Shown here: positions 11,296 to 23,199 of the stretch, in pieces
Layout of the letters: each line of letters starts with the position of its first letter
Position numbering within the stretch: position 1 is the first letter of the stretch
Origin: Pollenia angustigena
Taxonomy: Eukaryota > Arthropoda > Insecta > Diptera > Polleniidae
Direction: 5' to 3'
Length of the DNA stretch: 64,000 nt
Assembly (NCBI GenBank): GCA_930367215.1
Contig: OV884056.1
Span: 47,926,308 to 47,990,307, forward strand
Program-made: the position numbers and the translations under genes
Notes under the pieces: generated by a model
What the model was told of the DNA's origin: nothing
Database searches by the model: none
Seen by the model: only the letters and a program-made list of their open reading frames with translations

Positions 11296-11912
11296 AAACA
11301 AAATGATGTTTATTGTAAACAAAACAAAAAGTTTGCAGAGAATTATCTTAATAGTTTATCTTAATAGGAAATATGGCTTTTATGTGTAAAACAAAATATC
11401 GGCCAAATATCCGATGGTCCATATTTTCAATGACTCTGAGACATAATTGAGAATCAATGTCGTTAAAGTGCCGATTTATCTCATCCTTAAGCTCTTGATT
11501 TGTCCTTGGCTTATTGACGTACCTTTTAAAAATCGCCAAAGAATGAAGTGCAACGGTACCAAATCACATGATCGTGGCGGCCAATTAACATCGCCACGAC
11601 GTGAGATAACACGGCCATTGAACTTCGGTTGGATAGTTGGCTGTGTGGCAAGCGGCGCCATCCTGTTGGAACCAGATATCGTCCAGATCCATATCCTCAA
11701 TTTCTGGCCACAAGAAGTCCCTTATCATCTCGCGATAGCAAATAATATTCACGGTAACTGCTGGGCCGACCTCATTTTCGAAAAAGTACGGCCTAACGAA
11801 CAGTCACTCTTTATGGATGCATTGGCTTTTCAATAATCACTCGTGGATTCTCATTTGTCCAAATGCGACAATTCTGCTTGTTAACGAATCCACTGAGGCG
11901 AAAGTATCACCC

Positions 11913-12046
11913 TTATTGTGGTTGGCGATTTTAAAAAACGCCTGCGACTGTTTGGTAAAAGATTAAAGAGAACGTAAACTTCTGTCCTTTAATCTATTAC
12001 CAAACAGTCGCAGGCTTATTTTAAATTCGCCAACCACGATAACGGT
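11913..12046. mobile_element. Palindromic MITE-like insert, copy a
   Basis: Arms TGTGGTTGGCGATTTTAAAA and GCCTGCGACTGTTTGGTAA against their reverse complement ending CGCCAACCACGAT, with a ~25 bp non-paired centre. It interrupts the transposase exactly between the KKII and FSD segments. The same insert is at 12470-12598. Confidence 0.7.
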
Positions 12047-12469
12047 GTATGTCTCCAATTTCCTTTGTAAAGTCACCATTTACTTCTATTCAACCAACCA
12101 TTCGGCGTATTGACGACGCTTGAAATGGTCAGAAGGCTTCAACTCTTGAGTCAATTGAAGTCAGAAATAGTTGGCTGTGTGGCAAGTGCCACCATCCTGT
12201 TGGAACCATATATCGTTCAGATCCATATCCTCAATATCTGGCCACAAAAGGTCCCTTATTACCTCACGATAGCAAATAACATTCACGGTAACTGCCGACC
12301 TCATTTTCGAATAAGTACGGCTTAAAGACGCCGCCAGTCTATAAACCGCACCAAACAGTCACTCTTTATGGATGCATTAGCTTTTCAATATTCACTTATG
12401 GATTCTCATTTGCCCAAATGCGGCAATTAGGCTTGTTAACGAATCCACTGAGGTGAAAGTATCACCCTA

Positions 12470-12598
12470 ATCGTGGTTTGCGATTTTAAAATACGCCTGC
12501 GACTGTTTAGTAATAGATTAAAGAGAACATGAACTTCTTTCCTTTAATATATTACCAAACAGTCGCAGGCGTATTTTAAATTCGCCAACCACGATAAC
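12470..12598. mobile_element. Palindromic MITE-like insert, copy b
   Basis: Same palindrome as at 11913-12046 (CGTGGTTTGCGATTTTAAAA, ACGCCTGCGACTGTTTAGTA, and inverse), in the same place relative to transposase sequence. It was therefore carried along by the 534 bp duplication rather than inserted independently. Confidence 0.7.
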
Positions 12599-13334
12599 AA
12601 GTGTATGTCTCCAATTGATGATTTTCTTTGTAAAGTCACCATTCACTTCTGCTTGTTCAACCAACCATTCGGCGTATTGACGACGCTTGAAATGGTCAGC
12701 AGGCTTCAAGTCTTGAGTAAATTGAACTTTGCAAGAGTATAAACTCAAATCTTTATTCAAAATAGGCTTCAGTGATCACTATCGCTAACAACAGCAATGC
12801 TTTCCGCAGAACGAACTGGGCGAACATGCACAGGTGTTTTCACATTTCCTTCAGACCCGGTTTGTTGAAATTTGCTCACAATTCTCCCGATTGTGGCCAC
12901 AATTGGTCGAATATGCTGACCAAAAAATCACAAAGAGCATGAAATGCACTTTGATTTAAACGTCCATTTTCGTAAAAGGCTTCAACAAAGGCGAATCCAT
13001 GTAAACGGTGGTATCGATACTACAACAAGTACAACACCAAAAACAAAGCATTATATTTTATTTATTGCTTTCGTTGTTAGATACGTCAAAAACACAAGGG
13101 AGTTTTGACATTTCTCTCTCTAAGTACGAAAAAAAGTAGCACAGCTGTGCTTTCAACGCCACCTGACAAATGAATTCGCCTTGGCGTCAATAATCTTAAC
13201 GCGCTGCTCAATTGTTAACCTCTCCATGGTTGAATTTGTCAAATATTGAAACAATAAATTGTCAAATTGAGTTCGGCAAAAAACTTGATGTTAAGGTGTT
13301 ACTCCCAATTAACATCGTGCATTATGGTTAAACC

Positions 13335-13590
13335 GCTATTTGGAAAAGAGAAACGAAATTCATGTGTCAAAAAAAGAGGATTAAAGTTTCTGTTCCAAAA
13401 CAGAGGAACAAATCCCCAGAACCAAAAACAGAAAACGTCAGTCCCTTTGCCAAAACAGGGGAACGTAGTATTTGTGACAAAACAAAGTCTCTGTACTAAA
13501 ACAGAGGTCCGTATTACTTGTGGAAAAACAATGGACCGTATTCCGTGTGCAAACCCCTGTGCTAAAAACAAAGGACCAAAGTAACTTTCA
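13335..13590. repeat. Degenerate ~30 bp minisatellite, right part
   Basis: Units such as ACAGAGGAACAAATCCCCAG, ACAGGGGAACGTAGTATTTG, ACAGAGGTCCGTATTACTTG and AACAAAGGACCAAAGTAAC continue the array of 11055-11295. The ~105-codon open frames on both strands (13267-13610) reflect repeat periodicity. Confidence 0.75.
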
Positions 13591-14819
13591 CATTTTGTCA
13601 AACGTTGCAAGAAAAGTAAAGAAACAGACCTTTTATTCAGAAATTATCTAAATATTTCAATTTAAAATTATTTCTTGAGTTTACTTTAAATTTCTTTATT
13701 TAAATAAATTTTCTATTAATTATATTCGAGCGTTCATTAAATTATCTTAAATTGCTAAATACTTTTGCTAATTAAACGTACGTATACATAATTTTAATTG
13801 CATATACATAAATCATACGCCACATTACACATTTTAATTGACCAATGCTTGAAGAGTTTTTTTTTTTTTTAATTTAATTGAGCATTAATTTAATATGCAA
13901 AAAGCTTTAAAAAATTTCCAACAACTTTATTTGAAAACATTAATTTTAAAAAGTTTTTTTTTTTGTGGAATTAAGTTTTTCCTGTTTGTCGACTTAAAAA
14001 ATTATTTTTTTAATTTTTGAATTTTGCCAAAAAAAAGTGAAATCATTTACACTTTTGTTCTACATTTGAAGAAAGTGTAGTATGATTTACTTTTTAAACT
14101 TAATTCCTTACCAAGTTTATCTTGGAAGCAAGATTATAACTTGGAATTTGGCTAGTTAATAAAACAATTTAATATTATGTGTCAACAACTTTATGCACTC
14201 TACTTGATTTTGGTAGGTATACTAAATACAAAAGCTAACGAGTTAATATTTTTTGTTTATTAAAATGCAGTAAGGGAATAAGGGCCCAAAAAACGTTTTC
14301 AACAAGTAAAAATTAGCAAAAGGTCTTGGAATTCTCAAAGCACATTTTACCTCTTTGCTACAACTGAAATGTTTTTTGTGATCTTTTTAGGGCAGATATT
14401 TTTAAATATCAACTAATCATTATAAAGTGTTGCCTTTTTCGTTTTTTTTTGGTCAGATATTGATGAACTTTTCAGAAAATGTTTAATATTAAATTTGATC
14501 TTGAAAATTTGATGTAGTCCTTTAAATGCCGTAGAGTGTTTTTTTTTAAAGACAAAGAAGTTTTTTCATTAAAATAAAACACAAAAAATTCAATGGAATG
14601 ACCAAATTTTTGGCGTTTTAAGCTGAAAAATTTCATAGTATTTAGGCTGGGTTTTTAAGATCTTAGTAAAAATAAGTTTAGTTGACCTGAAAATAGATTT
14701 GTGCCGCCGTTACCAAGTTTGTATACAAAATTTTGAAGGAACATCTTAGTTTTGCTTAAAGTGGTGGTCTTTAATGAAATAATAAAAAAATATCACATTT
14801 CGCCAGAGACATCTGAGTT
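13591..14819. other. AT-rich non-coding DNA
   Basis: No gene, tandem array or resolved element. Long A/T runs near 13860 and 13960. Confidence 0.5.
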
Positions 14820-15645
14820 TCAGACTACGTTAAATTTTATTCCACTTCTCAAAAACTCGACCTTAGTGTTTAAAAATAACTGTGGCATATGGTCACCGTG
14901 ACTGCGCCTTATGAATGCCAACCTAGTGGTCCAATTTTGCAACACTTTTCCGAGCACACCCGCTCTTATTTCGTTAATAGTTCGTCTATTGGTGGCTTCT
15001 AAACGATCAATTGTTGCTAGCTTATAAAAATATACAAGAGATTTGACGTGGCCCATGAAAAGTTGTTCAAATGTGTCAAATCACACGAACGCGGTGGCCA
15101 ATTCACACTTCCATTTCTTGGCATCATTCGGTCGGTCATCAAAAGTTTGGCCCAACAAAGTGATGGTTTCATACGCTGTATGGCACGTTGCGCCGTCTTG
15201 TTGGAAAAAATTCTCCTTCAAATGCTTTGCAATGACAGGAGGAATAAAAAAAAACCTTTGGCCAGTTGCTTAAAGCGTTCGTCACTCATTATAATATTGA
15301 AACCGGTTTCAAATTAAAGAAAATGGGCCAATGACGCCTTTGGCTTATAAACCGCACAAACAGTGATTTTTTCGGGATGCTATTGAGTCTGAAGAGTCTC
15401 ATAAGGATTTTGCTCTTTCCAAAAAGGAAAATTCCGCTTGGTTACATACCCATTAAGCCAGTAATGAGTTTGATCGCTGAAGATGATTTGAAGATACAAA
15501 TCTAGTTCAACATCAAATTAATTCTCTGTCCATTTACCGAACACACGACGCAATTGATGTTCCGCTGGCGTTAATTCTTGCACTAGTTGGATCTTTTATG
15601 GCTGTAGGCCAAGATCTTTTCTCAAAATTGCTCAAGTAGAGGGCA
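14820..15645 (-). pseudogene. DD41D mariner-like transposase remnant (copy 3)
   Basis: Minus-strand fragments in correct order: KIQLVQELTPAEHQLRRVFG (about 15600-15540); LQIIFSDQTHYWLNGYVTKR with the first Asp (~15490-15440); QQDGATCHTA-type sequence near 15200; VNWPPRSCDLTHLNN (~15110-15070), where the third catalytic Asp is Asn; and a C-terminal frame ending at 14820 (RAGVLGKVLQNWTTRLAFIR, RRSHGDHMPQLFL). It has frameshifts and lacks recognisable TIRs. The C-terminus matches copy 4 at 17684-19070 more closely than copies 1 and 2. Confidence 0.8.
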
Positions 15646-17683
15646 GGCAGAGACCGAGTTGCTGAGAACGGCGTCAGATCGTTTAGTCACTACGCGTCAA
15701 TGGTTGATAGAGGACAAGGCGATGATGCTTGACCTTGGTTATAATGACTAGTGCAGAAGTTGTGATGGAATGAGGAGGAGAAGGAAACAGTGTTTTACTG
15801 GCTCTGTCAACGCCACGGTCTCGGGGTTTATATGATGAGGCATTTTGGGATACCAGAATTGGATGCTTAAGCTAATGTAGGACCAAAATCGATCGTTCTC
15901 TTTTGCAGGGAATCGAAATGGTTTGAGTTTACAGTTATTTTAGGAGAATAACTGGCTTGACTCTGGTCACTGCCACAGGGTATCACAAAATTACCGCTGT
16001 AAGGACCCAACTCAGCCACTTAACCTAATCTATCCATTATCGGACAGACCAATATAAAATATATTTCCTTAATTTTGGTGATAATGCCAAATTTGGCAAT
16101 AGAACTTTAACTGCCCAAGAGTCCTACCAATTATATTAGAAAATTAATTGCTAAATTGAAAAATTAATGCAAAAAAAGGATTTTTATACAAAAAATTATT
16201 TTTAAAGGAAACATCTTAAAAAACTTGCCCTAATAATCAGCAATTTGTATACCCAAAGCCGCCAAGGAGTAAAAAATATTGATTGTGCCATTTAAGATAA
16301 AATATTATTCCTCTACCTACTTTTTAATAGATTGATCTTTTCAAAATTAATTTGAAATATTTATTTTAAGTGCAATAATTGTGAGTTAAGGCCTTTTCTA
16401 CCTTAACAGTCCATTTCTACATGGCGCTTTTTTTATCATTTTTATATTCAGCATATTTCACTTTAATTAGAAACAAATGACAATTTAAATCAAACGTAAA
16501 TTTTCTTCTAATTCTAAGTTTTTCCTCCACTGTTTGTAGGAAGGAAATCCATGAAATTTATCTTGTCTATATTCCCATTAAAATTAACATAAATATATAT
16601 ACATATACAAACAGTTCCTACACACAAACAAACATACATAATATAAATGAAGACGTACATGATTTTCTTATACAAAAGTATGTTTATACTTCATTATCGG
16701 TTTGTCCGTCTGCCGTTTTTTTTTATGCTAAACAGTTTTTCAGTCTAAGAAAATTCAGAAAAAAATAAAAACAATTTTTTGTTTGTGTTTTTTTTTTGCT
16801 AAACGCGTGTGTTTTTATATGTATGAAATACACAGATACACATGTCCTAAGTATATAAATAGTATATAATGTGTGTTCATAAATAAGCAGACATGCATAC
16901 ATATATAAATACATATTTGTTTTTATCTATATATACAGTACGTGTTCATATTTTACTGTTATAAATCTATATATAATTAATACATACACACTTTACATGT
17001 TTTTCTTGTTGTTGTTGCTTTTTACTCTATTTTATTTAGTAAATTTTGTTGTTAAATGTATGAATATGCATTTCATCAATTCATTTTATGGGAGAGCAGA
17101 ATTTTACAACAAGAGCCCAAATGAAAACAAGCAATTTTTTCGTATTTCTTTTGTTTTGCTTGTAAAAAGGCGATTTATTTATACTATTAAGATTGTGCAC
17201 AGTGGTTCAGAAGAGATAAATGGAATGTAAACGTTTATTCAAATTAGATTTAATTCAAAAGTTGTCATATTTTACAGTAGAGGTTCCCTCTGATTTTTGC
17301 TTTAAGGATCCCTCAAGAAACTAAATTTTTTAAGCGAATTTTAAAACGTTATTTGGTTCTAAAAAAAAAATTACAAAATAAATAAAATCACTACTTTCAT
17401 ATAACCATTTCTTGCTTTTACGAGACTTTTGAGGAAAAACTTTTTATCATGGCTTAAAAAAGGAAAGTTTTTTTACTTTCCGGGACCCCAAGAAATCTAT
17501 CCCAAACTCCTATTTGGGAACCGTTGTCCTATACAACGGATAATAGAAGCTTATGCAATGTGACTTTTACGAAATTGTAAATAACGCTACTCAGATATTT
17601 TTTTAACCGTTTTACAATTGACTATTTACTCGTATTCCATATACGTACATACGTCTAATTTCGCATAGGTATGTACTAATCTA
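15646..17683. other. Non-coding DNA
   Basis: 15650-16060 has higher GC than its surroundings and no frame I can assign; it may be the decayed end of an element. The remainder is AT-rich with short TA/CA-rich runs (16590-16980). No gene supported. Confidence 0.45.
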
Positions 17684-19070
17684 TCGGGTGATTTTTTAGC
17701 TATTATCTTTTTGGCAACACTGGTTTATACAGCTGACGCACGTTTCGTGTTTTGTTTCACTGTCAAACATCTTCAGTTTGGTCTATAATTTAACCATGAA
17801 TCGTCTAACAAACGAACAACGCTTGCAAATTATTGATTTTTTTTTTATCAAAATGCGTGCTCTCCCAGGCAGAAAAAGACAATCACCACGACGTTATGCC
17901 GACGTTGCAGGGGTACTATCAACATCAATACAACGTACTGATTACCAAATTTACAAAGTTGTTGCAATATTAAAATGATAACGTCAAATGTGCGTCTTCC
18001 GACTATTTTTTTTAGTGTTGTCACAGCTCTGTAAATTTTAATTTACAATGTTGGATTCACGAATTTACAACGTAGTCACAACCGTCTTCCGACTCTTATT
18101 TTCAATATTGTTACAAATATAAATTCGCTAAATAAACAAGCAAAAATTTGTTTTTTTTCTAACCTTAAATAGTTTTTGTGTTTTCATTTTCATACGACAC
18201 TATTAAATTAATAAGACAACATTTTTGTATATATGTACAGCGTTGTAGCCGTATAGAATTATTATAAACACGGTATTAGGAAATAAAGGTTTAATTCTTG
18301 TATATACAGTGTTGTAGCGGTATAGTTTTATGGTAAATACGACTTAAAAAACCAACGTCATATATTTCTATTCAGCGACGAAGCTGATTTTTGGCTCAAT
18401 GGGTACGTTAATAAGCAGAATTGTCGATTTTGGAGTGAAGATCAGCCAGAAGCATTGCAAGAGCTACCAATGCATCCAGAAAAGTCACAGTTTGGTGCGG
18501 TTTATGGACTGGTGGCATCATTGGACTGTACTTCTTCAAAGATGATGCGAATCGTAACGTAACTGTGAATGGTGAGCGCTACCGTGAGATAATATCCAAC
18601 TTCTTTTTTGCCCAAAATGCAAGAGCTTGACTTGCATGACATGTGGTTTCAACAAGACGGTGTCACATGCCACACAGCACGCTTAACAATGGACTTGTTA
18701 GGAGGCGAGTTCGGTGAACATTTTATTTTACGTTCGGGCCGGTCAATTGGCCGCCTAGATCGTGCGATTTAACGCCTTTAGACTATTTTTCTATACACAC
18801 ATGCCCGCTTCAATTGCCGCATTGAAAGACACCATTGAAGTATTTATTCATGAGATACCGGCCGAAATGTTGGAAAGAGTATGCCAAAATTGGACTAAGC
18901 GGATGGACCATTTGAGGCGCAGTCACGGTCAACATTTGCACGAAATAATCTTCAAATATTAAATTATATGGACCGTACTATCGATTCAAATAAAGATTTC
19001 ATGCATTTTTCTTAATTTTATGTGTTTTTTTTTTAAAAAACTTTCCTATAGCTCTTAAAAAATCACCCAT
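17684..19070 (+). mobile_element. DD41D mariner-like element (copy 4) with TIRs and TA duplication
   Basis: 5' end TCGGGTGATTTTTTAGC and 3' end (reverse-complemented) ATGGGTGATTTTTTAAGAGC form TIRs. TA flanks at 17682-17683 and 19071-19072. 1387 bp, a typical full length, but ~480 bp of it (about 17860-18340) is unrelated inserted or substituted sequence with its own short direct repeats (CGTCTTCCGACT, GTTGTAGCSGTATAG). Confidence 0.85.
17796..18961 (+). pseudogene. DD41D mariner-like transposase (copy 4), frameshifted
   Basis: Starts MNRLTNEQRLQIIDFFF (N-terminal HTH region). After the foreign 17860-18340 segment it resumes with FSDEADFWLNGYVNKQNCRF (first Asp), then WCGLWTGGIIGLYFFKDDAN, MWFQQDGVTCHTA (second Asp), NWPPRSCDLTPLDYF (third Asp) and a C-terminus RMDHLRRSHGQHLHEIIFKY ending at 18961. 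Again 41 residues separate the second and third Asp. Single-base frameshifts are visible near 18610 and 18740. All three catalytic Asp codons are preserved, but no continuous frame exists. Confidence 0.87.
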
Positions 19071-19072
19071 TA

Positions 19073-20502
19073 CAAAAAACCTGAAAAGAATATTTTAATT
19101 TCGAAAAACTTTTTTCACACTGGCTTACAAAGGATAAAAAGTTTTTTGTTTCAGCATTTAGAATCTGTATTTTATGTGGAATTTAAATTAATTGTTATCC
19201 TTTAAGTTACATTTTCTTTCTATTCCTGTTAAAGAATTTCATCTCTTGCTTTTATATTTCCGTTTTTTTGTTAGCTTAAAGTATTAAATGTTGTTTGGTC
19301 TGAATATGTATTTATTTATACCTAAAAGGTGATTTATTTATTTCACATCCGTCCCTCGATTAACGTGTTTATAGTTCTATTTTTTTTTTAACATGGAAAT
19401 CTACAAAACAAACTTGTTTAAATGCTGATTTTTCAAGATAAATTTTTTTATTAAAAAAAAAAAAAAAAAAGAATCGTGGCATTTGGCAATACAATTCTAC
19501 TGAAGATATCTGAAAAAGTATTTTAGCTCAACGAAAACTTTATTTGCTTTGTATTGAGAATAAGAAAATTGGTTCAGTATGACGACCCAGTATTAAGACC
19601 TAAAAAAAACTATGAAATAGAGGTTTTCTTAATTATTTTTATATATAAAGTGGTCTTAGGTATTAAAGATTCGGAATATACAAATATAGCCTTCTTATTT
19701 TTTCACTGCTGCAAAATAAAATTTTCAATATTTTTGAAAACTCTTAAGACCCTCTGACCTACTGTCACAAAACAGAAAACATATGTTTGTATGCAGTATT
19801 AAAACAACTTGCGTCCGTAATAACGCATTTAAATGCAAAAGAAAATTAAAAATATCTACTCTAACGCTTGTGATCCATTAACGAAAATAGAAGAGAAAAC
19901 AGCTGAAAGAAAAACAATGCAAAATAAACGAAATAACGATGAGTGTGCAATGCAGTACAATTTATTTCTAGTTACGTACGCCACATCATGCCACATTATA
20001 TATCTTACGTACATTACTCTATGAATAAGTATTTGCCACAAAAAAAAAAAAAAAAAAAAAAAATACACCAATAATGTTTGTATTACGTTTATTATAATTT
20101 GTTTACTTTATTTTGCTTTTTAAAGATTGCGATATCTTTTACTTAACCAATTGTTGCTTTTAATATTCGTTTTAATATTTTGTTTTGATTTTGCAGTTAA
20201 GAAAGAAAGACAAGAAAATTAAGATACAAAAAACTAAAAGGGAAATTAAAAAAACAAACAGTTTAGCAAAAAGAAAACATAACATTAAGTGTTTTTACAG
20301 TACCGAGAGTAGGTCGAATAAATAAGAGAGATATTGAGAAGTAAAACAGAAATTTGCTCTCAATAAAAAATATATTTAATTGAAATATTTATTGATGAAA
20401 TCAACACATGCAATTGAATCTTTGGTTATAGTTTTTGTGTTTTATTTACATATTTATTTTTCTTTTACTAAATTTTATTTATTTTCATTTTCTTTCTTTC
20501 AG
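19073..20502. other. Non-coding DNA upstream of the host coding exon
   Basis: AT-rich with poly-A runs at 19455 and 20041. The last 40 bases form the branch/polypyrimidine region and CAG acceptor for the exon at 20503. Any 5' UTR exon cannot be identified from sequence alone. Confidence 0.5.
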
Positions 20503-20508
20503 ATCACT

Positions 20509-23126
20509 ATGGAAAAACGACGTAATACCTTGGATCGTTTTCAACGTTTGGCATTCGGTCGAAAATCTTCAAACAATACAAACGCCACAGCCAGTGATTC
20601 CGCAGCAGCAACTGGTTCTAACAGAAATCGCAAATCTTCTGAAAAGACAGAAAAACTACGCGAATTAACCGAACTGTTAAGGGTGGGAGGAAATCGTTCT
20701 TCACCCACTCCACCACCAGTGCCACCACCACGTAAACCACGATCAGCCATGCAGTCGCCTTCACAAAGTTCAGAAGCACCGGATGCTAATGATAATGTAG
20801 AGAACACACTACTAGCGTCTTCATTATTGCCAGCAACATCGTCATCAGCAGCAATAACAACAGCAGCAAGCGGATTATCGGTAGCGGAAGCTTCTGCAGC
20901 CAACGATCCTCTGCTATCATACATGTCGACTCACAGTGATGATATACTGCCCATGGATCAAGATGAACATGCCAACAACAGTATCTTAAAATCGTCGAAA
21001 AATTTGGCAGAAATTCCCGAAGAGAGAGCAGAGTCAAAGGGTTGCTCACAATTAAAAGTAAACAATATAGATGAGGTCAATCAGCTCACAACATCAGTGA
21101 CCCCAACAACATCACCGCTCTCCTCTCCCACCATCAAAACAAACACCAGCCTCTCCAATTTGGAATTTTTAATACAACAGCAACTACGTGAGAAATCCAA
21201 ATCACCTCCGCCACCACCGCCTCTGCCGACAGGTTCTCCAAGAGAGCGTAATATCACAGCTAATGCTTCTGGTGATGAGATTGATGGTAATTCGGAATTT
21301 AATGATTCCCTTAGTAGTACACAAATTGCAACGAAACTAGACAAACCTGAATCGCGCACGATAATTGGCTCCTATTGTCAGAAGAGCATACCGTTTCGTT
21401 CGGCCTCGTTTTCGGCTATTGACTACGCGGCGGGTAAATATAAGAAATCCGCTTTAAGTGCTTTAAGGGAACGTTTAAAACGGGACAAAACTTTAGAATC
21501 TACCAGTCCTCCGTCCTCCATATTCAACAGTGTTGTGGATAGTTTGACATGGCCACGTAAACGGTTAGAGGAAACGGCTGAAGAATCAAACGAAAAACTG
21601 GATGAAAGTCAAACTTTTGCGAAATCTAAGCCCGATTGGATTTATATACCTTTAAAAGAGAAATCAGAAGTCAGTATTAATTTGTGTTATGGTCAGGACA
21701 AGGCATTGGAGGATGTTATGGAGTCTCCTGATTTAATACCCGAAGAAGAGGTTTTTATGGCCGATACCATACAAGAGGTACCTGACAAAGTGGAAGCGGC
21801 CTGTGTGGCCACCATGGTGGCGGCTCATGCGAAAATGGAATCTCTAACTGATACTATACAATCAGAAAATGATTATATTATAGATGAATCACAAGTTCCA
21901 GTAACAGTGGCAGCGAAAGATTTGCAAGAAGCAAAGTCAGATAGTTTGAAAGAACCTCCAGAGGAGGAAGTAAGACCAATAATTAATTCTCTTAATGATA
22001 TTTTTGAACCGAATTTGGCTACGTTAATGGAAGAACAAATACCCTTAGAATCTCCCCCTGATAATTTTCTACAAACTGCCACTACTTGTCTTATACCCGT
22101 GCCGGTTTTCGAGTGTGCTGCTCAAGAATGGGGTCTTGAGAATCCTCCTCAAGAATGGGTTGAAGCCACACCGGAGAAATTTGATGTGGTTCCTGAAACC
22201 ATACAACCTTTAGCATCTATAGATGCTTGCCAAGTTGAAAATTCCGAAACCAAAAGCCAAGCAGAAATACTTCCAACCATTTCCGTGTCACGTTCCTCCG
22301 ATGAACTAGAAGATACTGCCATTTTGCGGAAGCAACAGGTCAGCAAAGAAAATAAGGAACCAAATACAAAAGATAGTGTAGAAAGAAGACAAACCTCAAT
22401 GGATAGCCAAGATGCTAAGAAACTATATAGCCAAGATGACATGGAGTTGATAAGTGAACAAAGATCGTCTTTAGAAAATATACCCACACGCCACAGTGCC
22501 GATGAAAGACGCAAGGCAGATATGTCAAAGAGACGCAAAGGCATTTACATAGAAAACTGGCATGATCATGCTGAGGAGGAAACGCCCGCTTCAGCACCTA
22601 AAACTCTGGCCTTGGATATAACCATAGCAAATTTGAATGCCATAAAGCCAGATACACCCGAGGATAATATCATGTACATTAACAGCCCTTTAACGGACGA
22701 TAATCGCACCCCTGCTTCATTGTATTCCTTTGATCTTAACACGCCTGAAGCAGAGTGTCAACACTCTCCGGTATGGACAACAAAACACCCCATAATGACA
22801 AGTTTTAGTTTACAAAGTTCAGAAGAAAAAGAAGACATACCCCTGGCATCACCACCCGTTTCGTTAAGCACTTCTCACATAAGTTTACCACGTAACAACA
22901 AAAGTTATCCCTATTTACGCACTGACTCGATTTCGGATAACGAAAGTGATCGTACACCGCCTCCGTCACGCGATCGTACAAGTCCTGCTTTAAGTGATAA
23001 TGATTTTAAACGTTATTCCAAGCGTCCTTTAAGGGGGCCTTATGGCCAGATGTTGGAGGCGGAAATGAAGAAACCGAATAAAATGCATTTCGAAGAGATT
23101 TTGGAGGATCTCAGAGAATCCGATGT
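20509..23126 (+). CDS. Host gene, large coding exon with putative initiator ATG (Pro/Ser/Thr-rich protein, N-terminal part)
   Basis: Open reading frame of 872 codons plus two bases, the longest in the window. The frame is open further upstream, but that part is Phe/Tyr/Leu-rich AT sequence ending in a pyrimidine tract and AG at 20501-20502. I therefore start the exon at 20503 and translation at the ATG at 20509 (MEKRRNTLDRFQRLAFGRK). The N-terminus is basic. A proline-rich SH3-ligand-like segment (TPPPVPPPRKPR, about residues 67-78) follows, then Ala/Ser-rich runs and a second PPPPPPLP motif. A long acidic/Ser-rich stretch comes next, ending in a charged segment (MHFEEILEDLRESD). No enzyme domain or membrane helix is visible, so it looks like a disordered scaffold or adaptor region. 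The in-frame TAA at 23128 is removed if the GTAAGT donor at 23127 is used. I do not recognise the family. The exon call is strong because of length, codon-like composition and phase match to the next exon. Confidence 0.88.
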
Positions 23127-23199
23127 GTAAGTAGAAGTTTATAATTTCATATCCAAGTGGAAATTATATATTAATTTAATCTGTTAACAAAATGAATTT

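Larger units (their letters stand above)
11635..12702. repeat. 534 bp internal tandem duplication in DD41D copy 2
   Basis: AGTTGGCTGTGTGGCAAG starts at 11635 and again at 12169, offset 534. The similarity continues through GTTGGAACCA, CAGATCCATATCCTCAAT, the palindrome, GTGTATGTCTCCAATT, CCATTCGGCGTATTGACGAC and GGCTTCAA. The second copy lacks a few bases and has its own substitutions. Confidence 0.85.
11380..13235 (-). pseudogene. DD41D mariner-like transposase remnants (copy 2)
   Basis: Reading the minus strand, the order is: an N-terminal HTH fragment (~13235-12900, interrupted); a middle segment (VQFTQDLKPADHFKRRQYAE, 12760-12600); then FHLSGFVNKPNCRIWANENP and WFQQDG-type segments, present twice; the region FNGRVISRRGDVNWPPRSCD; and a C-terminal piece (QELKDEINRHFNDIDSQLCL). 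The third catalytic Asp position reads VPLH instead of TPLD. Frames change repeatedly. Clearly inactive. Confidence 0.82.
11296..13334 (-). mobile_element. DD41D mariner-like element (copy 2), rearranged, inserted in a minisatellite
   Basis: The right (5') end around 13270-13334 resembles, in reverse complement, the 5' end of copy 1 (CGATGTTAATTGGGAGTAAC, then CAAGTTTTTTGCCGAA and a start region MERLTIEQRVKII). The left (3') end near 11300 (GATGTTTATTGTAAAC) resembles the 3' end of copy 1. At ~2 kb it is longer than expected because of an internal 534 bp tandem duplication, two copies of a palindromic insert and a ~175 bp insert near 12990-13165. Outer limits are approximate. Confidence 0.8.

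Noticed and set aside
13267..13610. ~105-codon frames on both strands
   Set aside because: Produced by the ~30 bp minisatellite periodicity.
20380..20508. Upstream ATG of the 916-codon frame as the true start
   Set aside because: The first 43 codons are T-rich intron-like sequence containing the polypyrimidine tract and AG acceptor at 20501-20502; the ATG at 20509 follows directly.
20541..22597. Long minus-strand frames opposite the host exon
   Set aside because: Shadows of the + strand coding exon (Ser/Ala/Leu bias), no independent support.
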